This document shows positions 7,730 to 17,552 of a stretch of 64,000 bases of DNA, piece by piece. Under the pieces are notes generated by a model. It searched no databases. It was not told where the DNA came from and saw nothing but the letters and a program-made list of their open reading frames with translations. The translations under genes were made by a program, and so were the position numbers. The DNA is from Sphingopyxis sp. (GTDB taxonomy: Bacteria > Pseudomonadota > Alphaproteobacteria > Sphingomonadales > Sphingomonadaceae). Where the stretch lies: contig JAGHZY010000017.1 of NCBI GenBank assembly GCA_017745175.1, forward strand, positions 1 to 64,000, read 5' to 3'. Numbering within the stretch: position 1 is the first letter of the stretch; every line of letters begins with the position of its first letter.

Positions 7730-8872
7730 TCAGGCGGCTAGCGACCCAGCCCCGATCCTGTCCACAGTCGTCGCTCCGGTGAGCGCCATCGCGACGCGCA
7801 TTTCGGCGTCGATCAGGTCGAGCACATGCTGCACGCCGCGTTCGCCGTCGGCCGCGAGCGCGAACGCCCATGCGCGGCCGAGCAGCACACCCTGCGCGCC
7901 GAGCGCGAGCATTCGCACGACATCGAGCCCCGATCGCACCCCGCCGTCGGCGAGCAGCGTCAGCCGGCCGGCGACCGCATCGGCGATCGCGGGCAGCGCG
8001 CGCGCCACCGATGGCACGCCGTCGAGCTGGCGCCCGCCATGGTTTGATACGATGATTCCGTCGGCTCCCGCGTCGGCTGCGCGGTGCGCATCGTCGGGGT
8101 CGAGAATCCCCTTGATGACGATCGGGCCCTTCCAGTGCGCGCGCACGAAATCGAGGTCAGCCCAGGTGACGCTTGCGTCGAAATTATCCTTCATCCAGCC
8201 GAGGAAATCCTCGAGTCCCGATCGGGGACCGAGCAAGGGCGCGACATTGCCGAGCTGGTGCGGCCGGCCGCGGATTCCGACATCCCAAGCCCAGCGGGGC
8301 CGCGTCATCGCCTGCCCGATGCGCCGCGCCTGCCCGCGCAGGCCCGCCGCGCCCGAAAGCCCCGAACGAACGTCGCGGTAGCGCGCGCCGGGCAGCGGCA
8401 TGTCGACCGTGAAAACGAGTACCGGACACGCGATCTCGTGCGCTTCTTCGAGCAAGGCGTGCAGGAATCCGCGGTCGCGGACCATGTAAAGCTGGAACCA
8501 GAAGGGCGTCGGGCATCCCCGCGCGACCTCGGCGAGCGAACAGGCCGATACGGTCGACAGCGTGAAGGGCACACCCCGTGCCGCTGCTGCACGTGCCGCC
8601 TGCACCTCGCCGCGACGCGCGGCCATCCCGGCGAGTCCGATCGGGCCGAGCGCGACGGGCATCGCGAGCTTCTGGTCGAATAATGTCGTCGACAGGTCGA
8701 TCGCCGATACGTCGGTCAGCACCCGCTGGCGCAGCGCGATATCCTGCAGATCCTCGATATTCGCGCGCAAGGTGCGCTCGGCATAGGAGCCGCCGTCGAA
8801 ATATTCGAAGAGGAAATGGGGAAGGCGGCGGCGCGCAGCTTCGCGATAGTCGCCGATCGATGCTGCTCTCAC
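7730..8872 (-). CDS. lldD: FMN-dependent L-lactate dehydrogenase (LldD family)
   Basis: A 380-residue alpha-hydroxy-acid oxidase that would turn L-lactate into pyruvate and feed electrons to the respiratory chain. It shows the family TIM-barrel motifs: [33 protein letters not shown], the FMN/substrate lysine strand IVIKGILD, and the catalytic His in [11 protein letters not shown] chose GTG at 8872, whose GTGA overlaps the rhaB stop, rather than the longer form at 8908. The shorter N-terminus ([14 protein letters not shown]) matches LldD proteins. In this setting it would oxidise the L-lactate made from rhamnose-derived lactaldehyde. Confidence 0.9.
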   Translation of the reverse strand: MRAASIGDYREAARRRLPHFLFEYFDGGSYAERTLRANIEDLQDIALRQRVLTDVSAIDLSTTLFDQKLAMPVALGPIGLAGMAARRGEVQAARAAAARGVPFTLSTVSACSLAEVARGCPTPFWFQLYMVRDRGFLHALLEEAHEIACPVLVFTVDMPLPGARYRDVRSGLSGAAGLRGQARRIGQAMTRPRWAWDVGIRGRPHQLGNVAPLLGPRSGLEDFLGWMKDNFDASVTWADLDFVRAHWKGPIVIKGILDPDDAHRAADAGADGIIVSNHGGRQLDGVPSVARALPAIADAVAGRLTLLADGGVRSGLDVVRMLALGAQGVLLGRAWAFALAADGERGVQHVLDLIDAEMRVAMALTGATTVDRIGAGSLAA

Positions 8873-10287
8873 GCGGCTTCTTCCATCCGCCCGGCTTCTG
8901 CGCGCCACCGGTCGCGCCAGGATGCGAGATCGATGTCGAGCGGTTCAACCAGTTCGAGCGGTTCGACGGGCGGAAGCGCGGCATCGATCAGCCGCAGCGC
9001 GCCATAGGATACATCGTTGTGCGCCTTGCCGACATAGACGCGAAGATCGGGGCGCAGCGCGGCGAGCGCGCGGACGAAGACCTGCCCTTCGGCGAAGCGG
9101 CCCTCGATCAGCAGGCGCTCCTTCGTTCCGATCAGGTCGAGCGAGGCATCGGCGACCAGAGCGGCATAGAGCGACACGGCGGCGCGGTGTGCCGCAGGGT
9201 CGCCAGGTTCGGCGATCCAGCGGCCGCGGCCGCGCGGAAAGGGGCCGAAGCCCGGTGCAAAGGTCGGGAGCAGCATGGCGTCACCGGTGAGCACTCCGGG
9301 CAATGAGGCCAGCAACGCGGGCTGGTCGGGCGCGATATCGATCCGCCGCGTATCGAGGCCGATCAGCATCTCGATCTCGCGCCCGCCCATGAAGCGTGCC
9401 GAGGGGACCGGCTTGCCATAGGCATCGACGTTGATCAGGCAATCGCGCGCTTCGTCGAGGCCGCTTGTGTCCACCGACGCCGCGTCTTCGGGCGAGCGCA
9501 TCGCGACGAACCATGTGCCGGTCGAGAGCACGGTCGATTCATGCGTGGCGATTTCGGCGAAACTGCGTGCAGCGAGCAGTGCCGCGTTCGAATCGTGAAG
9601 GCCGCAATATATTTCAGTGTCGGCAGGCAGCCCGGTGCGCTGTACCCATGCGGGCGTCAGCGTGCCGAGTATCTCGCCCGCGCGGCGCAGCGGCGCCAGC
9701 CGCTCCGCCCAGCCGCGCCTTTCGGCCAGCCCCGACGGTGCGGCTGTGAGCGGGTTCCAGAGATCGGTGTGGCAGCCGAGGCTCGTTACCTCCGACGCGG
9801 CGACGCCGCTCAGCACCCAGCTCCAATATTGGGCCCACGGCAGGATTTGCGTGCCATGCGCAAGCCCGGGATCGAACTGCTCGAGGCGGAATATCTGCGC
9901 ACCGAGGTTGAGGCCGTCGGGGAGGGCGGGAGAGCCGGTATCGCCGAATGTATCGCGTTCCGCGTCATAGGCGGCGCGGAGGTTCGCCGGCATCGCCTCT
10001 TCATAATCGAGCGGCGGACAGGCGAGGGCGTCGGCGCGGAGGATCGCCGCTCCGGCGCCGTGGCCGACCGGGATGATCGCCCCGACATCGGCGAGTCTGG
10101 CAAAGAGGCGCAGCACCTCGGCGATCCAGCCTTCGATGCCGGCCGTATCGAGCGCCATATAGCTTCCGGCCCTGATACGTTCGTTGGGGCGTACGCGCCG
10201 TTCGACCAGCACGCCGTCCGGCGCCCAAAGACTCAGCTTTGCCAAGGTTTTGCCGACGTCCAGTACGATGGTTGCGCGATCTCTCAT
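8869..10287 (-). CDS. rhaB: L-rhamnulokinase-like FGGY sugar kinase
   Basis: A 472-residue FGGY-family kinase. The N-terminal phosphate-binding loop is [13 protein letters not shown], the substrate region includes [26 protein letters not shown], and the C-terminal ATPase lobe follows. It probably phosphorylates L-rhamnulose to L-rhamnulose-1-phosphate. That assignment comes mainly from context: it is divergent from a rhamnulose-phosphate aldolase gene and upstream of lldD and rhaT. FGGY kinases with this start are sometimes annotated as carbohydrate kinases of unknown substrate. Its stop overlaps the lldD start. Confidence 0.85.
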   Translation of the reverse strand: MRDRATIVLDVGKTLAKLSLWAPDGVLVERRVRPNERIRAGSYMALDTAGIEGWIAEVLRLFARLADVGAIIPVGHGAGAAILRADALACPPLDYEEAMPANLRAAYDAERDTFGDTGSPALPDGLNLGAQIFRLEQFDPGLAHGTQILPWAQYWSWVLSGVAASEVTSLGCHTDLWNPLTAAPSGLAERRGWAERLAPLRRAGEILGTLTPAWVQRTGLPADTEIYCGLHDSNAALLAARSFAEIATHESTVLSTGTWFVAMRSPEDAASVDTSGLDEARDCLINVDAYGKPVPSARFMGGREIEMLIGLDTRRIDIAPDQPALLASLPGVLTGDAMLLPTFAPGFGPFPRGRGRWIAEPGDPAAHRAAVSLYAALVADASLDLIGTKERLLIEGRFAEGQVFVRALAALRPDLRVYVGKAHNDVSYGALRLIDAALPPVEPLELVEPLDIDLASWRDRWRAEAGRMEEAA

Positions 10288-10403
10288 CGCTCTCCCTTTT
10301 GCTTCGTTGCGACCGAATTTGATCGAACTTTATCGAAACTGATTGCAAAGTGCCAGCGATTTCGATACACATCCTTGCATAGTCGAAACAACGAGTTTCC
10401 TTC
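10288..10403. promoter_or_regulatory. Divergent rhaB / rhaDE control region with repeated TCGAA boxes
   Basis: The 116 bases between the two operons contain TCGAA at 10323-10327, TCGAAA at 10333-10338, the reverse TTTCGA at 10360-10365, and TCGAAA at 10383-10388. The first two are direct repeats 10 bp apart, one helical turn. DeoR-family regulators often bind TTCG-containing repeats, and one is encoded at 13896. I see no convincing sigma-70 hexamers. Confidence 0.5.
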
Positions 10404-12518
10404 ATGCCCGATCTTCTGGACGTTTCACCCTCATCCAACGCCGCCGCGCTGCTTTTTGCCATTCCGGCGAATCGCTGGTCGGACGAAGAGGCGGGGGGGA
10501 AGTCGCCCGAAGAGCTGTTGCTCTATCGTTCGAACCTGCTCGGCTCGGACCTTACCGTGACCAATTTCGGCGGCGGCAATACCTCGGCAAAGCTCGGTGC
10601 GCGCGATCCGCTCACCGGCGACAATGTCGGGGTGCTCTGGGTCAAGGGGTCGGGCGGCGATATCGGGTCGATGAAGCTCGACGGCTTTTCGACGCTCTAT
10701 CAGGACAAGCTGCTCGGCCTCGAAAAACTCTATCGCGGGCCAGAGCATGAAGACGAGATGGTCGGTTATCTGCCGCATTGCACCTTCGCGCTCAATCCGC
10801 GCGCGGCGTCGATCGATACCCCGCTCCACTCCTATCTGCCCTTTGCGCATGTCGATCATGTCCATCCCGATGCGATCATCGCGCTCGCCGCGTCGAGCGA
10901 AGGCGAGGCCGCGACCCGGGCGATCTGGGGCGGGGCGGTGGGCTGGCTTCCTTGGCAACGGCCGGGCTTCGACCTCGGTCTGAAACTGCGCGATCATGTC
11001 GCGGCCAACCCCGGTCTTCGCGGTGTGATGCTTGCGGGGCATGGCATCATCTGCTGGGGCGACAGCGCGAAAGCCTGTTACGACAACACGATCGCGCTGA
11101 TTGTCGATGCGGCCGGATATCTGAACGGCAAGCTTGCGGACGGCCCTGCTTTCGGCGGGGCAGCGGTCGCGGCGCGGCCTGCCACCGAACGCGCGGCCAT
11201 CGCCACGAAGCTGATGCCGGCGCTTCGCGGCCTGATGGGCGGACGGCGCGTCGGCCATTTCGCCGACGATGCCGAAACGCTCGAATTCACCGGCAGCCGC
11301 GATTTCGCGAAGCTCGCGGCGATCGGGACGTCGTGCCCCGACCATTTCCTGCGCACCAAGATCGCGCCGCTCGTGCTCGATCCCGCGCGGCTCGAAGAGA
11401 GCGCCTATCTCGCCGAGCGTATCGAGGCATATCGCGCCGGTTACGCCGCCTATTACCAGCGGTGTGCGCGGGCGAACTCGCCCGCGATGCGCGATCCGAA
11501 TCCGGTCGTCGTGCTCGTCCCCGGCGTCGGGCGCATGACCTTTGCCGGCGACAAGACGACGGCGCGGCTCGCGGGCGAATTCTATGCCAATGCCATCAAC
11601 GTCATGCGCGGCGCCGAGGCGATCGGCGCTTATGTCGGGCTCGATGAGCAGGAAGCGTTCGACATCGAATATTGGCTGCTCGAGGAAGCGAAACTCCAGC
11701 GCATGCCGAAGCCCAAGCCGCTCGCGGGCCGCATCGCGCTGGTGACGGGTGGCGCCGGCGGTATCGGCGCCGCGACTGCCGAGCGCCTCGCCGCCGACGA
11801 TGCGTGCGTCCTGCTGGTCGATCGCGATGCCGATGCGCTGGCAAAGGCGGCGCAGGAACTCGAGGGTCGTTTCGGCCGCGATCGTGTCCGCTCGGCGGTA
11901 TGCGATGTTACCGACGAGGCGCAGGTGGCGGCGGCTTTCGCGGCGTGCGCGCGCGAATATGGCGGGCTCGACATTCTCGTCGCCAACGCCGGTATCGCCT
12001 CGTCGGCGCCGATCGAGGACACGACGATCGAACTTTGGCAGCGCAATTATGACGTGCTCGCGCAAGGCTATTTTCTCACCGCGCGCGCGGCATTTCCGCT
12101 GATGAGGGCGCAGGGCGGCGGGTCGATCGTCTTCATCGGGTCGAAGAATGGCATCGCCGCGGCGACCAATGCATCGGCCTATGCGTCGGCGAAGGCCGCG
12201 GCGCTGCATCTTGCGCGCTGCCTCGCGCTCGAGGGTGCGCCGTTCGGGATCCGCGTCAACACGGTCAATCCCGATGCGGTGATCAAGGGGTCGCGGATCT
12301 GGGACGGCGACTGGCGCCGCGAACGCGCCGGCGCGCACGGGATCGATTCGGGCAGCGAGCTCGAGGAACATTATCGCAACCGTTCGATGCTGAAGCGCGA
12401 CGTGCTGCCCGAAGATGTCGCCGAAGCGGTCTATTTCCTCAGCTGTGATATGTCGGCAAAGTCGACCGGCAACATGATCAACGTCGACGCGGGCAACGCG
12501 CAGGCATTTACGCGATAA
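10404..12518 (+). CDS. Fused rhamnulose-1-phosphate aldolase / lactaldehyde dehydrogenase
   Basis: A 704-residue two-domain enzyme. Residues about 40-430 form a class II (zinc) aldolase with metal ligands in HVDHVHP (H149, H152, H154 region) and H213 in AGHGI; this part would split L-rhamnulose-1-phosphate into DHAP and L-lactaldehyde. Residues about 440-704 form a short-chain dehydrogenase with TGGAGGIG, NAG and the YASAK active site (Y593, K597); this part would oxidise lactaldehyde to lactate. Such RhaD-RhaE fusions are known in rhamnose operons of several bacteria. It is divergent from rhaB and followed 22 bases later by the isomerase. Confidence 0.93.
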   Translation: MPDLLDVSPSSNAAALLFAIPANRWSDEEAGGKSPEELLLYRSNLLGSDLTVTNFGGGNTSAKLGARDPLTGDNVGVLWVKGSGGDIGSMKLDGFSTLYQDKLLGLEKLYRGPEHEDEMVGYLPHCTFALNPRAASIDTPLHSYLPFAHVDHVHPDAIIALAASSEGEAATRAIWGGAVGWLPWQRPGFDLGLKLRDHVAANPGLRGVMLAGHGIICWGDSAKACYDNTIALIVDAAGYLNGKLADGPAFGGAAVAARPATERAAIATKLMPALRGLMGGRRVGHFADDAETLEFTGSRDFAKLAAIGTSCPDHFLRTKIAPLVLDPARLEESAYLAERIEAYRAGYAAYYQRCARANSPAMRDPNPVVVLVPGVGRMTFAGDKTTARLAGEFYANAINVMRGAEAIGAYVGLDEQEAFDIEYWLLEEAKLQRMPKPKPLAGRIALVTGGAGGIGAATAERLAADDACVLLVDRDADALAKAAQELEGRFGRDRVRSAVCDVTDEAQVAAAFAACAREYGGLDILVANAGIASSAPIEDTTIELWQRNYDVLAQGYFLTARAAFPLMRAQGGGSIVFIGSKNGIAAATNASAYASAKAAALHLARCLALEGAPFGIRVNTVNPDAVIKGSRIWDGDWRRERAGAHGIDSGSELEEHYRNRSMLKRDVLPEDVAEAVYFLSCDMSAKSTGNMINVDAGNAQAFTR

Positions 12519-12540
12519 GACACGGAATCAGGAGAGAGTT

Positions 12541-13836
12541 ATGGCCGGCGAACTGCCGCTCGCACAGGATGATATCGAGCGGCTGAATGCCGGTCTGGCC
12601 GACGCGCTCGGCGATGATTATGGCAGTCTCGGCCGCCAGCTCGGACGGCGCGGGATCGGCATTGACGCGGTGAAAGCGAAGGTCGCGGGCTTCTCGGTCG
12701 CGGTGCCGAGCTGGGGCGCGGGGCGCGGGGGCACGCGCTTCGCCAAATTCCCGATTGCCGGCGAGCCGACCAATATCCACGAGAAGCTCGAGGATTGCGC
12801 GGTGATCCAGCAGCTCGGCCGCGCGACCCCGCGCGTCAGCCCGCATTTCCCGTGGGACAAGGTCAGCGATTATCGCGGCTTGCGCGATGAGGCGGCGGCG
12901 CTCGGCCTCGGCTTCGATGCAGTGAACAGCAACACTTTCCAGGATCAGCCGGGGCAGGCGGTGAGCTACGCCACCGGCTCGCTCTCCTCGACGCGTGCGG
13001 ATGTCCGCGAACAGGCGGTCGCGCACAATATCGAATGCATCGAGATCGGGAAGCAGCTCGGCGTCACCGACCTTACCGTCTGGGTCGGCGACGGCACCAA
13101 TTTTCCGGGGCAGCAGGATCTGGGCCGCAGCCTCGACCGCTATCTCGACGCGGCATCGCAAGTCTATGCGGCGCTCCCGGCCGACTGGCGGATGCTGATC
13201 GAGCACAAGATGTTCGAGCCGGCCTTCTACTCGACGGTGATTTCGGACTGGGGCAGCTCGATCCTCGCCGCGCAGGAGCTGGGCGACAAGGCGAAATGCC
13301 TCGTCGACCTCGGGCACCATGCGCCGAATGTGAATATCGAGCAGATCGTTGCGCGCCTCCACCGCTTCGGAAAGCTCGGCGGGTTCCACTTCAACGACAG
13401 CAAATATGGCGACGACGATCTCGACAGCGGATCGATCAACCCGCACCAGCTTTTCCTCGTCTTCAACGAGCTGATCGAGGCCGAACTGAATCCGCGCGGC
13501 GATTTCCGTCCCGCCTATATGATCGACCAGTCGCACAATGTGACCGACCCGATCGAGAGCATGTTGGCGTCGGCCGAGGCGATCGTCGCGGCCTATGCCA
13601 AGGCCTTGCTCGTCGATCGCGAGGCCTTGCTCGCCGCGCAGGAAGCCAACGACACGATGATGGCGTTTCAGACGCTGCGCACCGCCTATCGCACCGATGT
13701 CACGCCGATCCTCGCGGCGGCGCGCGCCGAAGCGGGTGGGGCGATCGACACGATCGCCGCCTATCGCGCGAGCGGCTGGCGGACACGCAAGGCGCAGGAA
13801 CGCAAAACTGCGGGCACTGCGGCGGGGATCGTCTAA
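12541..13836 (+). CDS. rhaI: L-rhamnose isomerase, RhaI type
   Basis: A 431-residue TIM-barrel isomerase of the Pseudomonas stutzeri RhaI type rather than the Escherichia coli RhaA type. Family motifs include EPTNIHEKLEDCAVIQQLG, IEHKMFEPAFYSTVISDWG and CLVDLGHHAPNVNIEQIVA. Metal-binding residues are expected in the KMFEP, LGHHAP and FNDSKYGDDD segments. It converts L-rhamnose to L-rhamnulose, the first catabolic step in the cytoplasm. GGAGAG precedes the ATG. It probably shares a transcript with the upstream fusion enzyme. Confidence 0.94.
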   Translation: MAGELPLAQDDIERLNAGLADALGDDYGSLGRQLGRRGIGIDAVKAKVAGFSVAVPSWGAGRGGTRFAKFPIAGEPTNIHEKLEDCAVIQQLGRATPRVSPHFPWDKVSDYRGLRDEAAALGLGFDAVNSNTFQDQPGQAVSYATGSLSSTRADVREQAVAHNIECIEIGKQLGVTDLTVWVGDGTNFPGQQDLGRSLDRYLDAASQVYAALPADWRMLIEHKMFEPAFYSTVISDWGSSILAAQELGDKAKCLVDLGHHAPNVNIEQIVARLHRFGKLGGFHFNDSKYGDDDLDSGSINPHQLFLVFNELIEAELNPRGDFRPAYMIDQSHNVTDPIESMLASAEAIVAAYAKALLVDREALLAAQEANDTMMAFQTLRTAYRTDVTPILAAARAEAGGAIDTIAAYRASGWRTRKAQERKTAGTAAGIV

Positions 13837-13895
13837 TCATTCGATTGCAACTCGGCGCAGCTCTCGTCAAATAGGCGCAACAGACAGGGGCCCCG

Positions 13896-14678
13896 ATGCA
13901 CGCAGCCGAACGCGAAAGAATGATCCTCGATAGCCTGGGCGAGAGCGGTTTCGTCTCGTTCCGCGATCTTGAAAGTCGTGTGGCGGCGTCGCCTGCGACA
14001 ATCCGCCGCGATCTCGACCGGCTGGAGGAAGCCGGCGTCATCACGCGCGTGCGCGGCGGCGCCAAGCGTGTCGGTAGTGGCGGTGCGCCGACGGCGTCCG
14101 AAGATGGCCTGTCGGGCGTTCCGTTCCACGAAAATATCGGTCTCAACCGCGCCGCCAAGGAAGCGATCGGGCGCGCGGCGGCGCAATTCTGTATCCCGGG
14201 CGAGGGTGTGATGATCGACGGCGGTTCGACGACGCTGCAGATGTGTCCGCATCTCGATGGCCTGAGCCTGCAGGTTCTGACCAATTCGCTGCATATCGTC
14301 AGCGCGCTGTTGCCGCAGCCGACGACGCGTATCCTCGTGCCCTCGGGGCAGGTATTTCGCGAACAGAATATCGTCCTGTCGGCGGCGGGTGACGACGGCA
14401 TGCCGCGCTTCCATGCGCCCAAGCTGTTCATGGGCGCGGCGTCGATGGGCCCCGCGGGGCTGATGCAGGCCGACGTGATCCTCGTCGCCGCCGAGCGCCG
14501 GCTGATCGAGCGCGCCGACGAGATCATCGTTCTCGTCGATAGCTCCAAATTCTCGGGCCCCTCGGGCAATGTCGTCTGCTCGCTCGACGAGATTGACATC
14601 GTCGTCACCGATTCGGCGATCGACCCGCGCCATATCGCGATGATGGAAGCCGCCGGCATCCGCGTCGTCATCGCCTGA
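13896..14678 (+). CDS. rhaR: DeoR-family transcriptional regulator of the rhamnose genes
   Basis: The 260-residue protein has an N-terminal helix-turn-helix (ERERMILDSLGESGFVSFRDL, then SPATIRRDLDRLEEAG) and a C-terminal DeoR sugar-phosphate-sensing domain (AKEAIGRAAAQF, MIDGGSTTLQM, DSSKF). DeoR proteins usually repress and are released by a pathway intermediate. It is 59 bases after rhaI and upstream of the TonB receptor. I infer that it controls both the catabolic genes and the glycoside-utilisation run. A DeoR-type rhamnose regulator is known in other alphaproteobacteria; the gene symbol is by analogy. Confidence 0.82.
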   Translation: MHAAERERMILDSLGESGFVSFRDLESRVAASPATIRRDLDRLEEAGVITRVRGGAKRVGSGGAPTASEDGLSGVPFHENIGLNRAAKEAIGRAAAQFCIPGEGVMIDGGSTTLQMCPHLDGLSLQVLTNSLHIVSALLPQPTTRILVPSGQVFREQNIVLSAAGDDGMPRFHAPKLFMGAASMGPAGLMQADVILVAAERRLIERADEIIVLVDSSKFSGPSGNVVCSLDEIDIVVTDSAIDPRHIAMMEAAGIRVVIA

Positions 14679-14743
14679 ATCCACCGGAATTTTCGAAGAA
14701 AAGCCGCGGTTCGCCGTGGCGTTCGAGCACGAATGATTGAATT

Positions 14744-14763
14744 TGATCATTGACGTGATCATT
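14744..14763 (+). promoter_or_regulatory. Direct repeat TGATCATT upstream of the TonB receptor
   Basis: Two copies of TGATCATT (14744-14751 and 14756-14763) are separated by GACG, a 12-bp period, and each contains the palindrome TGATCA. They lie in the 212-base gap after the DeoR gene, about 130 bases before the receptor start, within a locally AT-rich stretch. This is a candidate operator or promoter-proximal site; I cannot assign the binding protein. Confidence 0.4.
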
Positions 14764-14890
14764 AAAGACAAATAATGAGCAGTGATGCAAAAACGCTCAC
14801 CGAAGCGTGGCATCGGAGGAACAGGACCGCCGGACAGGCGCCTCCGTCAAAATAAGGACGACTTGCGAGAGCGAGTGCAGGGAGGATGCG

Positions 14891-17539
14891 ATGAAGGCGA
14901 TGACGACTGCAGGACGGGATTTTGCTGCGCGGCGGAGCGCATGGCGGCGGGGTATTTCGGCGCTTGCCTGTGCGGGCGCGCTGATGGGGGCCGGGAGCGC
15001 TGCGGCGCAGGAGGAAGTCGGCACCGAAAGTCTGACCGATGCCGATATCGTCGTCACGGGCACGCTGCTACGCGGCGTGGCGCCCGTCGGCACCAATGTC
15101 GTCGCGGTCAGCGAGGCTGATGTCGTCGCGTCGGGCGCGGCGTCGGCGAACGATCTGCTCGCCTCGATCCCGCAAGTCGGCAATTTCGGGACGATCCCGG
15201 CGGGGCTCGGCAATTTCGGCAATCCGATCGTGCGTCCCAATATCCGCAATCTCGGCAACAGCGGCGGCTCGACGACGCTCGTGCTCGTCGATGGCCATCG
15301 CATGGTCGGCGCGGGTATCCTCCAGACGAGCTTCGATCCCTCGGTCATCCCGCCCGACGTCATCAAGCGCGTCGACGTCATCCCGGACGGCGGTTCGTCA
15401 ATCTATGGCTCCGACGCGATCGGGGGCGTGATCAACTTCATCACGCGCGACCGCTACGACGGCATCGGCGTCAATGCGCGCTATGGCTTCGCCAGGGATT
15501 ACCAGACGATCGACGCCAGCGTGATCGCGGGCAAGGACTGGGGTTCGGGGTCGGCTTATATTTCCTACTCCTACGCGTGGCACGATGATCTGATCGGGCT
15601 TGACCGCGACTATGCGACTGCGAACCAGACTGACCGCGGCGGCGGCGATTTTCGCAGCACCGCCTGCGCGCTCGCCAACATCACCGTCGGCACGACGACC
15701 TATGCGCTGCCCGGGCGGACGCCGGGGGTCAATCGCTGCGACCAGACCGACTATGCCGCCATCTATCCGCGCGAGGAGCGCCACAGCGTTTTTGCCGGCC
15801 TGACGCAGGATCTCAGCGACTCGGTTGCGTTCAAGCTGTCGGCCTATTGGTCGAAGCGCGACACGCTGCACCGCAGCGCGCAGAGCAGCATGAGCGGGAC
15901 GATTACCGCGGCAAATCCCTTCTTCCGTCCGATCGGGACCGAACTCGCGCACAGTGTCGCCTTCGCGTTCGACGATGTGTTCGGGCCGAGCAACGACAGC
16001 CCGTCGAGCTTCTCGTCCTATGGCATCACGCCGAGCTTCGACTTCGAACTCGGCGGCGGCTGGCAGCTCCGCACGCTCGCCAATTTCGGGCGCAGCGAGA
16101 ATGAATCGACCGAGCGCACGTTCAACTCTACGCTGGCGACGATCGCGCTCGCGGGCACATCGACCGCGACCGCGCTCAACCCCTATAATCTGTCGGCGAC
16201 CTCGCCGCTGGTGCTCGCGGCGATCGACGATTTCGTCAATTATGGCGAGGCGACACAGGAGCTTGCGGAGGGCCGCGTCGTGCTCGACGGCCCGCTGACC
16301 AGCCTGCCCGGCGGCGACATCCGCCTCGCGGTCGGCGGCGAATATCATTACGAGAATATCCGTTCCTTCACCGGCAGCGGCCCCGAGGCGGCAGTCACCG
16401 GGTCGAACGCCTATGCCGCGCGCAATGTGAAGTCGCTGTTCGGCGAATTGCTGATCCCGGTCTTCGGCGCGGACAACCGCATGCCGGGCTTCTACAGCCT
16501 CGAGCTGTCGGGATCGGTCCGCTATGACGATTACAGCGATGTCGGCAGCACGACCAATCCCAAGATCGGCGTGACGTGGCGCCCGTTCGAGGCGCTGACG
16601 ATCCGCGGCAACTACGGCACGTCCTTCCATGCGCCGAGCCTCGCCGACCTCGGCAATTCGGTCGACGCACGCGTCCAGGTGCTGCCGTTCAGCCCCTTCC
16701 GCGCGCCGAACAGCTCGCCGTTCGATGCACTGCGTCCGACGATCGCGATCGCCGGCGGCAATGCCAATCTGAAGCCCGAAAAGGCCGATACCTGGTCGCT
16801 CGGTTTCGACCTCAAGCCCGCGGCACTCGAAGGCTTCGTCGCCAGCGCGACCTATTTCAACGTGAAGTTCAAGGACGCCATCGCGGTGCCGCCCTTCACC
16901 TCGCCTTTGCTGTTTACGACGCCGGCCTATGCGGATTTCTTCATCCTCAACCCGACGCTCGCACAGGCGCAGGCGGCAGCCGGCAATCTGCGCATCGACG
17001 GCGTGCCGAACCTCGCCACGCTGTTCGCGATCAGCTCGCCCTATGTGCTGTTCCTCGCGCAGCGTGCGAACCTCGGCGCCGTGAATGTCGACGGCATCGA
17101 TTTCAACCTCGCCTATAATCGCCCGACCGGTTTCGGCTCCGTGAGCGCGAATTTCACCGGCAGCTATCTCCTCAATCGCGAGACGCAGGTGGTGCAGGGT
17201 GGCCCGGTCAACGACGATCTCAAGAACGGCACCGGGCGCTTCCTGTTCACAGCGGGGCTCGGCGCGACGGTCGGCGATTTCACTGCGCGTGCGACGCTCA
17301 ACCATCGCAGCGGCTATCCGGTCGTGGGGTTGACCCCGCAGACGCGCGTCGCGGCGTTTGACACCGTCGACCTCTTCTTGAGCTATGATCTCGGCGACAT
17401 GCTCGCGAACACGCTGCTGACGCTGAATGTCGACAATGTCTTTGACGAAGACCCGCCGTTCCTGAACAGTGCCTCGGGCTATACCAATGGCAGCACGCTC
17501 GGCCGGCTGGTCTCCTTCGGTATCCGCACCAAATTCTGA
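14891..17539 (+). CDS. TonB-dependent outer-membrane receptor of the rhamnoside island
   Basis: The 882-residue protein has a signal peptide (ISALACAGALMGAGSAAAQ), a plug domain from about residue 45 (DIVVTGTLLRG, then VDGHRMVG and GSSIYGSDAIGGVINFITR), and a beta-barrel ending in SFGIRTKF with the terminal Phe. It lacks the extra N-terminal signalling domain of FecA-like receptors. The ATG at 14891 is preceded by GGGAGG; the longer frame from 14807 has no ribosome site. It lies directly before the rhamnosidase, so I infer uptake of an oligosaccharide or aryl/acyl glycoside too large for porins. Confidence 0.93.
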   Translation: MKAMTTAGRDFAARRSAWRRGISALACAGALMGAGSAAAQEEVGTESLTDADIVVTGTLLRGVAPVGTNVVAVSEADVVASGAASANDLLASIPQVGNFGTIPAGLGNFGNPIVRPNIRNLGNSGGSTTLVLVDGHRMVGAGILQTSFDPSVIPPDVIKRVDVIPDGGSSIYGSDAIGGVINFITRDRYDGIGVNARYGFARDYQTIDASVIAGKDWGSGSAYISYSYAWHDDLIGLDRDYATANQTDRGGGDFRSTACALANITVGTTTYALPGRTPGVNRCDQTDYAAIYPREERHSVFAGLTQDLSDSVAFKLSAYWSKRDTLHRSAQSSMSGTITAANPFFRPIGTELAHSVAFAFDDVFGPSNDSPSSFSSYGITPSFDFELGGGWQLRTLANFGRSENESTERTFNSTLATIALAGTSTATALNPYNLSATSPLVLAAIDDFVNYGEATQELAEGRVVLDGPLTSLPGGDIRLAVGGEYHYENIRSFTGSGPEAAVTGSNAYAARNVKSLFGELLIPVFGADNRMPGFYSLELSGSVRYDDYSDVGSTTNPKIGVTWRPFEALTIRGNYGTSFHAPSLADLGNSVDARVQVLPFSPFRAPNSSPFDALRPTIAIAGGNANLKPEKADTWSLGFDLKPAALEGFVASATYFNVKFKDAIAVPPFTSPLLFTTPAYADFFILNPTLAQAQAAAGNLRIDGVPNLATLFAISSPYVLFLAQRANLGAVNVDGIDFNLAYNRPTGFGSVSANFTGSYLLNRETQVVQGGPVNDDLKNGTGRFLFTAGLGATVGDFTARATLNHRSGYPVVGLTPQTRVAAFDTVDLFLSYDLGDMLANTLLTLNVDNVFDEDPPFLNSASGYTNGSTLGRLVSFGIRTKF

Positions 17540-17552
17540 CGGGGAGGTTGGG

